Source: Cyclostephanos tholiformis (taxonomy: Eukaryota > Bacillariophyta > Thalassiosirophyceae > Thalassiosirales > Thalassiosiraceae). From it: a stretch of 21,232 nt of DNA. Below the pieces are notes generated by a model. It had not been told where the DNA came from. It did not search any database and saw nothing but the letters and a program-made list of their open reading frames with translations. The stretch is from assembly GCA_036939975.1 (NCBI GenBank), contig JALLPB010000187.1, positions 1 through 21,232 on the forward strand, written 5' to 3'. The position numbers were made by a program, and so were the translations under genes. Within the stretch, counting starts at the first letter, position 1. The number at the start of each line of letters is the position of its first letter. Of this stretch, positions 7,506 to 16,887 are shown one piece after another.

Positions 7506-10034
7506 TTAGTCTAATTCCTCAACGCTCGGTTCGTCCATCATATGATCGCCCGCCCCGTCCAAATCCGCTCCCATAAAGTCATCGTCCCCAGCGGCGTTGA
7601 CATCACCTCCGGCGTTAGCGCTTTCGTAGGCCTTCTTCAAAATGGGATTCGCTAGCCTCTCCACCTCCTTCTGCTTTTCGTCGCACTTCGCCTTCTCCGC
7701 GGCCGGGTTGTCCTCCAGCCAAACCAACGCGTCCTCGATAGCCCTTGCTAGCTCGTCCCTGTCCGAATCCGGTATCTTCCCCTTCAGCGTATCAGTGATA
7801 GAATTCTTGAGATTGTACAGATAAGCCTCAAGCTGATTCCTGGCCTCGACGTTTTCCTTTTCGGCGGCGTCCTGCTCGGCGAACTCCTCCGCCTCCTTCA
7901 CCATGCGCTCGATCTCCGCATCGGACAGTCGACCCTTCTCGCTGGTGATGGTGAGCGACTGCGTTCGTCCGGTGCCTTTGTCCGAGGCCGAGATGCTGAG
8001 GATGCCGTTGGCGTCGACATCGAACGACACCTCGATCTGGGGAACGCCGCGGGGGGCGGGGGGTATGTTACTCAGCTCAAACTGGCCGAGCAGTCGGTTC
8101 GACTTCGTCATGGACCGCTCGCCCTCGAAGACCTGTATATTCACGCCGGGCTGGTTGTCCGCGTACGTCGAGAAGATCTGACTCTTCTTGACGGGGATGG
8201 TCGTGCCGCGTTTGATGAGGGCCGTCATGACGCCGCCGGCGGTCTCGATCCCGAGGGATAGGGGCGCGACGTCGAGGAGGAGCACGTCCTTAGTCGCCTC
8301 CGAGGCGTCGCCGCTGAGAATGCCTCCCTGCACGGCGGCTCCGTAGGCCACGGCCTCGTCGGGGTTGATAGACTTGTTCAGCTCCTTCCCCCCGAAGAAC
8401 TCGCTAAGCATCTCCTGTATCTTCGGTATGCGCGTCGATCCGCCCACGAGTATGATCTGATCTACCTTCGACTTGCTCATCCCCGCGTCCTTCAATACCT
8501 GCGTCACGGGGATCATCGTCTTGCGGAACAAGTCGTTGTTCAGCTCCTCGAACTTCGCACGCGAGATCGATGCCGAAAAGTCCTTGCCGCCCGATAACGC
8601 GTCGCACTCGACGGTCGCCGAATTCTGAGTCGAGAGGGCGCGCTTCGCGTTCTCGCACTGCTTCCTCAATCGCTGCACCGCGCGCTTGTCGTTGGTAATG
8701 TCGATGCCGGTCTGTCTCTTGAATTGCGCTATAAAGTACGACATTAGACGCTGGTCGAAGTCCTGCCCGCCGAGGTGGGTGTCGCCGGCCGTGGCAAGGA
8801 CCTCGAACACGCCGTTGTCGATGGATAGTAAGGTGACGTCGAACGTGCCACCGCCCAAATCGAAGACGAGTATGTTCTCCTCCCGATCGCGCTTGTCGAG
8901 GCCGTACGCGATCGCCGCGGCCGTCGGCTCGTTGATCACCCGCTCGATCGTTAATCCCGCGATCTTCCCCGCGTCCTTCGTGGCCTGGCGCTGGGCGTCG
9001 TTGAAGTAAGCCGGGACCGTAACGACCGCGTGTGTCACGGTCGTGCCGAGGAACGTCTCGGCGGTCTCCTTCATCTTGCGAAGTATCATGCCAGATATCT
9101 CCTCCGGGCTGTAATCCTTCGATGTGCCCTTGCCGTCGACGTCATCGATGCGAATCACGGGCTTGCCTGATTTGTCGCCCACTATCTGGAACGGCATCAG
9201 ACGCTTGTCGGATTCGACCGTCGAGTCGGATATCTTCCGCCCGATGAGTCGCTTGACGTCGAATATGGTATTCGTCGGATTCTGCGCCGCCTGATTCTTG
9301 GCCGCGTCGCCCACGAGGCGGGTACCTCCGGATGTTTCCGACGAGGGCAGGAAGGCCACGTAGGATGGAGTGATGCGATTGCCAAGCTCGTTGGGGCAGA
9401 TTTCGACGCGACCGTGACGCCAAACGGCAACGCAGGAGTAGGTGGTTCCTGTTTTATTTTTGGGCGGGGGGGGAAAGAAGGGGATGGTGGTGGTGTGAGG
9501 AGAGCGAAGGTTATAGTTGGTGAGACCCGAAAGGTTTTCGCCGAAGCCAACGAGATCATCGCACGGTCATTCCCCTTAGTCGGGCGGAAGGGAAGAGAGT
9601 TCGGCTCATCACTCACCGAGGTCGATGCCTATGCACGGACCGTTGTTGCTACCCTCCCCACCGCCGCGTAGTACGGACAACGGCGACGCATTACTTCGAA
9701 TAGCGAAAGAGTACGAGTCGAGGTCGTCGTTACATACGACGGACGATGTCGAGGGGGGGGATGATCCGACCTCCGCGCGCTCCTCCCGTCGCCACGATCG
9801 ACGACGTCGATTTTGGAGGTGGGACGACGACGACGACGACGACGGAGGAGTGGTATGGCTCCGTCTTAGGAATGACGTCGGTCGTCGACGCCACGACGAC
9901 GAATGGGATGATGGCGATGACGATGCGGCATCTGCGAAATGCGCTAACTCAAATAACGAGGAGGATGTCAGCAGTACGGTCAGGGCGAGTATCGAACGGG
10001 GGTGAATCCGTCGATTCATGGTTGGACAGTTCAT
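7506..10034 (-). CDS. HSP70: Hsp70 with signal peptide plus Ser/Arg-rich leader, probable periplastidial chaperone
   Basis: Model complement(join(7506..9448, 9617..10034)), 786 residues. The 168-base intron (donor GTGAGT, acceptor AACAG) splits the first nucleotide-binding motif; joining gives the canonical [13 protein letters not shown] at about 137-149. Further family motifs: [18 protein letters not shown] (336-344), VGGSTRIP, and a substrate-binding domain ending in [10 protein letters not shown]. The chaperone part reads as eukaryotic cytosol/BiP type rather than bacterial DnaK. The N-terminus has a hydrophobic signal core (15-30, ending near HFADAA), then about 60 residues rich in Ser and Arg. 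There is no Phe/Tyr/Trp at the predicted cleavage +1, and the C-terminus is EELD, not KDEL/HDEL. In diatoms, bipartite leaders lacking that aromatic residue direct proteins to the periplastidial compartment, so this is probably the symbiont-derived periplastidial Hsp70 (inference). An ER chaperone without a retrieval signal is the alternative. Confidence 0.92.
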
Positions 10035-10323
10035 GAGAAATGTTTTAGGGGCGGGGTTTTATGAGAGTAAAATTACCCATCGGGACTGGGGAAGAAATCT
10101 TTTTCATAATTCCACGTGGAGAGAGACCGGCAAGACACATAAAGAGATGCATACCTACCTATCTCTCTTTTCTCTGTAGTACGTAGCACATACTATTAAT
10201 TATTAATAGTCTTCTACTCTCTATTTCATCGTAGAGAGACTTCGAATCCTTCACGTCATCGTGACGTGAGATATTAATATTCTCCATCTCACATCGGCAC
10301 ATCATCATCCACACCTTCCAATT
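10035..10323. promoter_or_regulatory. Divergent Hsp70/UreG promoter region with stacked inverted repeats
   Basis: 289 bases between outward-facing starts. The UreG-proximal part holds four symmetric elements: ACTATTAAT-T-ATTAATAGT (10192-10210), CTCTCTA...TAGAGAG (10217-10223 with 10232-10238), TCACGTCA-TCG-TGACGTGA (10251-10269) and ATATTAATAT (10271-10280). The third carries two opposed ACGT cores of the kind bound by bZIP factors. They could be protein-binding sites in DNA or hairpins in the UreG 5' UTR. Confidence 0.45.
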
Positions 10324-11466
10324 ATGATGAGACTGCGCCCCATTCCCAGGATTATGGTCCTCAAACTCTCCGAGTCCGCCGCGCGCCGCACGAAGTTCGC
10401 GTTGACCGTTGTCCCGTCTCGGTCCGTGTCGACGGCGGCCGGAACCGCAGCGACGAAACAACAACAACAACTACTACTACTGCAAAGGCGGCATCGATTG
10501 GCATGGCATCATCCTCGCCAACGGCAGCAGCAGGTGAGATGCCATCGCACCGATTACGATGGTCCCGGCAGGTACGACGAGAGAGATACGGGTGCCAACT
10601 TCATCAATGGATCCACGACGCACGACTCCCACGATCATCGTCACTCCAACTCCCACGAGGACCTCGACTACGACGACGACGAGAGGCGCAGGATGAAGCA
10701 GATCCTGGAGGCGCGGTACGAACGTCGATCGGGCACGTACGAGCGTCGGGGGTACACCGTCGGCATCGGCGGTCCGGTGGGTTCAGGCAAGACCGCGCTG
10801 ACGTTGGCGCTCTGTCGCGCGTTGCGCGACGTCGTGCCCATGGGCGTCGTTACGAACGACATATTCACCCAGGAGGACGGCGAGTTCCTGGTTCGCAACG
10901 AGGCCCTGGATCCCGATAGGATAATGCCCGTGGAAACGGGGGGATGTCCCCACGCCGCGATCAGGGAGGACGTGAGCGCCAACCTGGCGGCGTTGGAGAC
11001 CATCACGCGACGGATACTGGTCCCCAAGTCGGCGAGTGGTGAGGACCACCACCACGACGACGACGACGACGTCGCCGTCCCGCCCACGCCCCCCCTGCTC
11101 CTGTGCGAGTCGGGGGGGGACAACCTCGCGGCGAACTTCAGCAACGAGCTGGCCGATTACACGATATACGTTATCGACGTCGCGGGGGGGGACAAGGTCC
11201 CGAGGAAGGGCGGACCGGGCATCACGCAGTCGGACCTGCTGGTGATAAACAAGATCGATTTGGCGGATGCGGTCGGATCGGACCTGGACGTCATGGCGCG
11301 GGATGCCAATAGGATGAGGAGGAGGAGTAGGATGGGGGGCGGGGGGGAGGAGTTCGGTCCGACGGTGTTCGCGTCGGTGAAGAACGGGGTGGGATTGGAC
11401 CTGATCATCGGTCACATCATGAGGGGTCACGAGAACGCGCATCAATTGGTGGATTTCGTGCAGTAG
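10324..11466 (+). CDS. UREG: Urease accessory GTPase UreG
   Basis: 380 residues, single exon. UreG is the SIMIBI-class GTPase that drives nickel delivery to urease with UreD/UreF/UreH-type partners. Motifs: P-loop GPVGSGKT (150-157), the CPH metal motif (208-210) in [28 protein letters not shown] (262-273), [15 protein letters not shown] (286-300) and the guanine-specificity motif NKID (309-312). The core is complete. An N-terminal extension carries a His-rich stretch (100-111: [12 protein letters not shown]), as in plant UreG, where it binds metal. A second His/Asp run (240-249) is inserted between the CPH region and the ESGGDN strand, where most UreG proteins have none. Residues 1-45 are basic, Ser/Ala-rich and almost without acids, and could act as a mitochondrial leader, though a cytosolic protein is usual. 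Implies urea use by the organism. Downstream AATAAA at about 11547. Confidence 0.95.
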   Translation: MMRLRPIPRIMVLKLSESAARRTKFALTVVPSRSVSTAAGTAATKQQQQLLLLQRRHRLAWHHPRQRQQQVRCHRTDYDGPGRYDERDTGANFINGSTTHDSHDHRHSNSHEDLDYDDDERRRMKQILEARYERRSGTYERRGYTVGIGGPVGSGKTALTLALCRALRDVVPMGVVTNDIFTQEDGEFLVRNEALDPDRIMPVETGGCPHAAIREDVSANLAALETITRRILVPKSASGEDHHHDDDDDVAVPPTPPLLLCESGGDNLAANFSNELADYTIYVIDVAGGDKVPRKGGPGITQSDLLVINKIDLADAVGSDLDVMARDANRMRRRSRMGGGGEEFGPTVFASVKNGVGLDLIIGHIMRGHENAHQLVDFVQ

Positions 11467-11721
11467 GGCAGGTGGAATATTGGCACCCCCCATGTACTTC
11501 GGACTAGTCCCTGATCTCTAGAAGTTCATCTAGTAAAATTTTGTGGAATAAAATTGTAGGGTTTATCTCTAGAGCTGATGAGACTTTAGATAGAGGTAGT
11601 TTGGGTCCTCAGTTGCTTGGCAGTTAGATATGTAATGAGGATACCTCTTCTTACTGGCACACACAGACACGCTAATGATGACGAAAGGAATCAAGTCTTT
11701 AGTAGATCCTTACGTCTAACT
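11467..11721. other. Convergent 3' region of UreG and RPL30
   Basis: 255 bases between facing stop codons. A forward AATAAA (about 11547-11552) is the likely polyadenylation signal for UreG. No ORF or RNA gene seen; a short, poorly conserved resemblance of 11591-11621 to 15071-15100 is not strong enough to call a repeat. Confidence 0.3.
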
Positions 11722-12473
11722 TTACTCCTTGCTCGACAGGATGTCCGAGTCACCGCCATCGAGGATGGAAACGACCGAGCAGTTGAAGAGCTTACCGCAC
11801 GCGGTCCCCAGCTCGGTGTTGTCTCCACTGTAGTGATGAACCTGCGTCTTGGACAGCATTGCCAGGTATTCCACTTCCGACTTGCGCAGGGGGGGGCAAT
11901 TCGATGCGATGAGGACCATCTTCGACTTGCCGGTACGCAGGCTCTTCAATCCGGACTTGTAGCCTAGGATGGCCTTTCCGGACTTCATGACGAGCTTTAG
12001 TCGGGAGTTCATCGACTCGACGTTCTTCTTCTGCTCATCATCGTTCAAGTCCGAGCGAGACGGGGGGAGGGGGGGGGGGGGAAGGGATCAAAAATCATGT
12101 GCGAAAGCCGTCGGGGGGGAGTTAGAAAACGAGAATGACGAGATTACAAATCTCCAATAACCCAGATGGCATAGTTATGGAAGGAAGTGATGGATGAAAT
12201 ATCTCGAATTGCGAGCGAATCGAGGCAAATGACCTAGTCATCCAACGAAGACGGGCGTCACGTCAACTCTACCCGCTGGGGGGAGTCGAGACGTTCCCCC
12301 CCCCTTCCGCCGAATGCCAAGGCCAACGCGTCTCGATCTGGGTTTGGGAGCGTAATCCCACAGATCGTTCCGTATTCCTCCACAACGACGGCCATCTCGG
12401 GCGGGCAGCAGAACCACTATTATGCCCCCTCCGGCGTCGTGAGACTTACGGTTTTCTTGCCTGACGGTGCCAT
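11722..12473 (-). CDS. RPL30: Cytosolic ribosomal protein L30 (eL30), two exons
   Basis: Model complement(join(11722..12030, 12450..12473)), 110 residues. The large exon reads as nearly complete eL30: [55 protein letters not shown] and the GDSDI end. Its frame has no upstream ATG before a stop, so a 5' exon is needed. The minus strand from 12473 gives ATG plus seven codons (MAPSGKKT) followed by GTAAGT. Splicing in phase to the CAG just before AAGAAGAAC yields [18 protein letters not shown], matching the family start. eL30 sits in the 60S subunit and belongs to the L7Ae/kink-turn-binding fold; yeast L30 binds its own pre-mRNA and represses splicing. Here the intron is 419 bases, far longer than any other in the window. 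Convergent with UreG. Confidence 0.93.
12031..12449 (-). other. RPL30 intron with G9 and C13 tracts
   Basis: GT-AG intron. In transcript sense it carries a run of nine G (12296-12304) and, about 220 bases later, a run of 13 C (12069-12081) followed by T and six more C (12062-12067), then about 30 bases to the acceptor. The C block replaces the usual U-rich polypyrimidine tract. The two tracts are complementary and could pair within the intron. I found no convincing box C/D or H/ACA snoRNA in it. Confidence 0.6.
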
Positions 12474-12934
12474 TTTTCTTTTCGGTTTTGGATATTATGT
12501 TTGCTGCCGCTGTTGATATTTCGTCCTTCTCGGCTTGGTTTGCTCCAGTGAAATATGAGCGACATCTGTGATGATGAGGGGAAAGGGGAAAGTAGTTACG
12601 TTGTGGTTCGATGATCATGTAGGAATCCAATACTTGAATAATGTTAGTAATCGGTAAGGAATGTGTAAAGTACGTACCATACGTACTCTTAAATAATTCG
12701 TACAAACACAACAAAAGAAGAAACCCCCAAAATGGCATAAAATATATTATGGTGGTGGTTGCACAAACAGTCTTGCAGACAAACTATTTGAAAGGACATT
12801 CAAGTTTCACACTATAAGCAGGATTTATTTAAAGTCGCCATGAACGGGCTACTTGAGTTAAGACATTGGGCGGGAGGGCACTAATTTGTGGTGGCCTTGA
12901 CATTGGGATACTCCTAAATTGTTCTTACTCTGCT
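12474..12934 (-). promoter_or_regulatory. Upstream region of RPL30 and 3' end of the VHL/P4H gene
   Basis: 461 bases between the L30 start and the stop of the next minus-strand gene. The part just upstream of the L30 ATG is purine-rich (A/G-rich leader) in transcript sense and holds a CTTTCCCCTTTCCCC-like pyrimidine block near 12575-12592. A 166-codon frame overlapping it and the L30 intron has no family features and is discounted. Confidence 0.3.
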
Positions 12935-14802
12935 TCACAATTCCTCTCCCATCCCCTTCGCATCAACAGTGTTGACTTCTTCCTCAGGACCCACACTCTT
13001 CCACCACTGAAATAAGTCATCACCATTCGTTGCTGTAAACATTCGTGGGCTCAAATGTGGCCCAATTGCGTCGTTATCACAAGTCACAGCACCTTGACTG
13101 TATTGATCTAATTGGCCAGTCAATCTACAATTACCCACATCTAGTAGAGGTTCTGGCGTGTGTTCCGGATTGTCACGTGTGTACCACTCTGGGTCACCCA
13201 AAGGACGGTAGTGCGTGAAAAGGTTGATGTAATTTCCGCTGTAGAGAGGTGTGTTTCGTCCGTGCAAAGCTTTGGCGGACTCTAGTCGTATCGAGAGGAG
13301 TTCGATGCATGAATAATTCGTCCGGGCGAGACTATCACATGAATAATGGTGTCTTTGAAAACAGCCAAAAAAAAAGCATGTTGTCAATTCTCACCGTAGT
13401 ACACGATATCACCTGGCTCCATGACAACTTCATGCAAACGATCGGCGTGGTCGTGAACCTGATGAACAAAAATAATAGTAGAGAAAAATGTTGAGATTCA
13501 GTCGAATAGAAAAACCTAAAATGAATGATTTCACTCGATTACAAAAAAAACATACCTCGACAGTCCAGGGCTTAGTGACATTCTCTTGCGCGATGTTTAT
13601 AATCATGCTAGCTGCATGTGTGCTCACTCGATCCACATGAGTCAACAGCCTAGCGCCCTTAGTATACTCTCTCATCCCGTACATATCTGTAATATCGAGC
13701 TCCACCCCAGCCCATGCCTCAGTCAATTCCTTGAGACGTTTTTGCCAGCGTTTCTTTAATCTCCACGGTATTTGGATGAAACTGTCGAAAGGGTGTGAGA
13801 GGAAAACGTGATAAAGATGAAGTGATCAACGAAAAGTGAAACTCACTTGCAGTCCGTTTCCCAGTAATTTACAAACACTCCTTTGGCCGTCGTCCATTCC
13901 TCGTGAATCTTGTTTGGTGGGTTGCGATTGTTGTAATAGTAGGCACCCAGGCTTGCGTACATGTCATCGGGTAGGCGGCCCTTCATGAACCCCAAGGGGC
14001 TAAAAGTCCTTTTGACTCTATTGTGCCTGGTCCACTCATTCGCCAAAGTCCGCCTGACTTCCTCTTCCACGTCCTCCTTTGGAATGTGTGGGACCATATG
14101 ATTATTGATGCCCACGATTCCTGTGTTGGGTACGATCACTTCAATCAGCATCTCGTTGGTCAACGCATCCTCATTTGGCTTAGTATCGTAGACCTGAAAC
14201 TTGTGTCCCACAAATGTGGTGATGAATGACGTTGAGTGCTCGCCATGGTCTAGATCTTGATTGTATATTGGTTCCCCTTGGTGATTGATCCAGTAGATTT
14301 TTACAGGATTGACATGATAATTGACGAAACCATACTCAAGCATGGCACAGGAATCGCTCAAGAAGAAATTGCCTATTGAAGCAACCTCCACCATTTCGCC
14401 CTCGTCGTCCTTCTCTCCATATTGCCAATATTTGTGCGGAAGGGGCCGTGCAACGACGCTCTGGTTGGTGCCCTTTTCGAGACATACCGCCAAACAATCA
14501 TGGAAGGAATCGGCAGTCGTCGGTGGGGAATCCGAAAAAAATCCCTTGAGATGACCAAATACGTTCCTGTACGCCTCTCCGTCCAGGGCAACGAATACAT
14601 GACCATGGTGCCCATCCCAAACGGAGCTGTCCGAATCGATCAATTCGGCGCAAGCTCCGGCGGGGTAAGCGAATATGTGTGTCTCGAGGCGATTGTCCTC
14701 GTTGTATGGCAAATCGGCCAGGTCGAGTATGGTAGGTGCGGCATTCGCCCCATGATTCTTTAGGATGGAGAGAAGCGGTAGGGCCAATTTCGGTTTCAAC
14801 AT
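12935..14802 (-). CDS. VHL-beta-like domain fused to a prolyl-4-hydroxylase-type 2OG-Fe(II) oxygenase
   Basis: Model complement(join(12935..13281, 13395..13458, 13556..13781, 13847..14802)), 530 residues; introns of 113, 97 and 65 bases, all GT-AG. The ATG at 14802 is preceded by an in-frame stop. Residues 1-23 are a weakly hydrophobic leader. Residues about 24-150 are unrecognised. Residues 158-206 resemble the beta domain of von Hippel-Lindau protein: WINHQGEP (171-178) against VHL WLNFDGEP, and FVGHKFQVYD (197-206) against YRGHLWLFRD. The catalytic part has the iron ligands His367 and Asp369 (LLTHVDR) and His422 (ALHGRNTPL), joined exactly across two splice junctions (MEPGDIVYYE-SAKALHG). 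This fits an Fe(II)/2-oxoglutarate dioxygenase hydroxylating proline or a related side chain. The usual Lys/Arg nine to ten residues after the distal His is not seen (Gly431, Asn432). Residues 449-530 are an unassigned C-terminal extension. Divergent from the light-harvesting gene. Confidence 0.82.
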
Positions 14803-15638
14803 GGCTGCGCTTATTTCGACCTAATGCTTTCCACCGGCGAGTAGATACGATATGGGTGCTTGGATAGAAAATGCGTGGCGAGGGGTGAAAATGAATAACC
14901 GAGGTCAAATGGACGACAGCGTACTTTACAAGCAAGAAGCAAGAGATTGATGCAAAGCGCAAATAAAGCCGACGCTTTATATTAGACGCACACCTCCGAC
15001 GAAGAAGAATTCTCTCACCTGGATTTTAATTAATAGAGTAAAATATGGGGCTGATCTCTCTGCAAAATACCTCTAGAGAATTTGGGCTGCAGTTGGTTGG
15101 CGTCGATGATGATGTGTGATGGTGCAGGGGTTCCCGTTTTTTGGGGGGGGCTTTGGGCAAATCGTCCGGGCGCCCCCAAACCTCGTCGTGTTTGCATTGG
15201 GGAGAGAGCTGTGTTGATGTTGAGGCAAATCTATCTGCAGATTTGCACCATAGGAATTCGTATTACAAGCCAGGAGGGCTCACGTCACCTTATAATATTT
15301 AGCAGTCCAAGCACTCACATTGCTTAAGGTGCGTTCCTACCATGGCGGCCGCCATGAAGTCATGGGTGAAAGGGTTTGATTTGCGGTAGCTATCTGAAAG
15401 AGGATATTATGTTCTAGGTGGATGACAGGAGGGTCTATTTGCGCCAGCAGCTGTTCAATTGGTTCGTTGATGCTTCGGTGGCATCATCATGCTGAGAGAC
15501 GAAGTGATTCTTCTCTGCAAGTAGCCGTCACATTGTTCAATGGATGGGACAAGGAATGCTTTTTCTATCAATATGTGACATTGGCGTGATTTCTAACATC
15601 ATATTATACTTATATATTCCGTCCTTTCCCAAGTGAAT
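14803..15638. promoter_or_regulatory. Long divergent region, VHL/P4H gene / light-harvesting gene
   Basis: 836 bases, the largest gene-free stretch. It contains a perfect 16-base palindrome, CATGGCGGCCGCCATG (15341-15356), and AT-rich sequence just before the light-harvesting start (15596-15618). Short frames here (for example 15082-15327) lack any family feature. Both promoters should lie within; light-responsive elements cannot be identified by eye. Confidence 0.35.
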
Positions 15639-16320
15639 ATGAAATCCATCGCAGCCATCACCATCCTCGCTGGCTCTGCCGCTGCCTTCGCTCCCGCCCC
15701 TGTATCCAGGGTCGAGTCGTCCCTCGGCGTTGCTCCTGAGCTCAGCTCGATGTCCGGAATCAGCCTCGAGACTGGTGGAAAAGTGGTACGTTCGCATTCG
15801 ATAGCTATCTCGATGAGTTTTCGACAGCTTTTCTCGATCAACGCTCATGGGACACCACTTTTGACACACCCCAAACACTAAGTTTGATCCCCTCGGCCTC
15901 AGTGACTATGTACCCACCGACTGGGCACGCAGAGCCGAGCTCTCGAATGGCCGTTCCGCCATGCTTGCCACCGTTGGCTGGTTCTTTCCCAAGGTGTTCG
16001 GAACTTTCGACTCCCAGGACGTTACCACCACCGACCCCATCGATGCCATCCTCCAGGCTGATCCCCAATGGTGGGCCCAATTTATCCTTCTCTGTGGTGT
16101 CTTCGAAACTTATAAATACAAGGCGGAGCTCGACGGAAAGTCCTTCTTGGGCGGTGCTGAGCCGGCGGTGGATTACCTCAAGCTTTATCCTACGGATCCC
16201 AAAGCGCAGGAGGAAATGAAGACGAAGGAACTGAAGAACGGTCGTCTTGCAATGATCGGTATTGCCGGATTGATCTCCAACCACTTCATCCCCGGATCGT
16301 GCCCGGTTCCACCCTTTTAA
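15639..16320 (+). CDS. Light-harvesting (fucoxanthin chlorophyll a/c-binding) protein, two exons
   Basis: Model join(15639..15785, 15883..16320), 194 residues; a 97-base intron (GTACGT...CTAAG) in phase 0 joins GGKV to FDPLGL. Residues 1-16 are a signal peptide and AAAFAP (14-19) is the diatom ASAFAP-type junction with Phe17 at +1, so the protein goes through four membranes to the thylakoid. Helix 1 has the chlorophyll-binding ELSNGRSAM (68-76) and helix 3 has ELKNGRLAM (165-173); the Glu of one and Arg of the other form the usual cross-helix ion pairs. Helix 2 lies around WWAQFILLCGVFETYKY. The end HFIPGSCPVPPF is typical of the group. Length is normal for the mature FCP family. Subgroup (Lhcf, Lhcr or other) is not assigned. 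The single intron at the start of the mature region is unusual to note but not diagnostic. Confidence 0.95.
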
Positions 16321-16887
16321 TGTGCTCTTAAGCGCTGGCAGCACGGAAGCATAGAAGAAGACACAACAACACTCCTGACCATGTGTTTGATTGAACAGGG
16401 TTCGAATTAAACATGGGACTATGGCTTGATTGCATGAAGCTTTGATAGCGAGCTGACGTAAAAGGTTTCGGCAACATCAAATTAAGGGTGGGAAGAATAA
16501 GCGTGTGTCCCACTGCCTTCTCTATCTCCTTAACTATAGACGTTGATAGAGGTGTTAAGCTAATCCTATAATGCGTGGCTTGGCTTGTTCTATCAGTGTT
16601 AACTTATTCAATATGCGATTAACTTATCAACGCTAAAGATTAATACTATAATATGAAGAAATGGAGTTGACGAGGAGGTCAAAGTAGTGACCTACAGCTC
16701 TACCCGGGGTCACCTGTGTTAACACTGATATTCCAACTTTGTTCACCTCGACGATGTTGACAATGGACTTGATTACGTAGTTCAGAATTAACACAGTGAA
16801 CTAAAACCAAAAGGTGAGCTCATTTTTGTTGACTTTGAATCCCTCAAGCTAACGGCAGAGTGGAAATTAAGCTGTGACTACTGCATG
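16321..16887. other. Convergent 3' region rich in inverted repeats
   Basis: 567 bases between facing stop codons, AT-rich. It carries CGTTGATA (16541-16548) with TATCAACG (16625-16632); a 13-base perfect pair TATCAGTGTTAAC (16591-16603) with GTTAACACTGATA (16718-16730); GGTCA (16677-16681) with TGACC (16688-16692); the palindrome GTGTTAACAC (16716-16725); and TAGTTCA (16778-16784) with TGAACTA (16797-16803). No coding potential. May be a decayed small inverted-repeat element or a 3'-end structure. Confidence 0.4.

Noticed and set aside
12031..12060. GATGATGA near the L30 intron end as a snoRNA C box
   Set aside because: It abuts the splice acceptor, leaving no room for a guide and D box.
12238..12738. 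166-codon reverse frame with a hydrophobic start
   Set aside because: It covers the RPL30 first exon and intron in another frame; the L30 splice model explains the sequence better.
11591..15105. Possible dispersed repeat linking about 11591-11621 and 15071-15100
   Set aside because: The blocks share short words (TTTGGG, CAGTTG, TTGGC) but with several mismatches and an indel; not convincing without an alignment.
15611..15617. TATATAT as TATA box of the light-harvesting gene
   Set aside because: Only 22-28 bases before the ATG, which would put the transcription start at or beyond the start codon.
15838..16344. 168-codon reverse frame opposite the light-harvesting gene
   Set aside because: Shadow of a strongly recognisable LHC exon.
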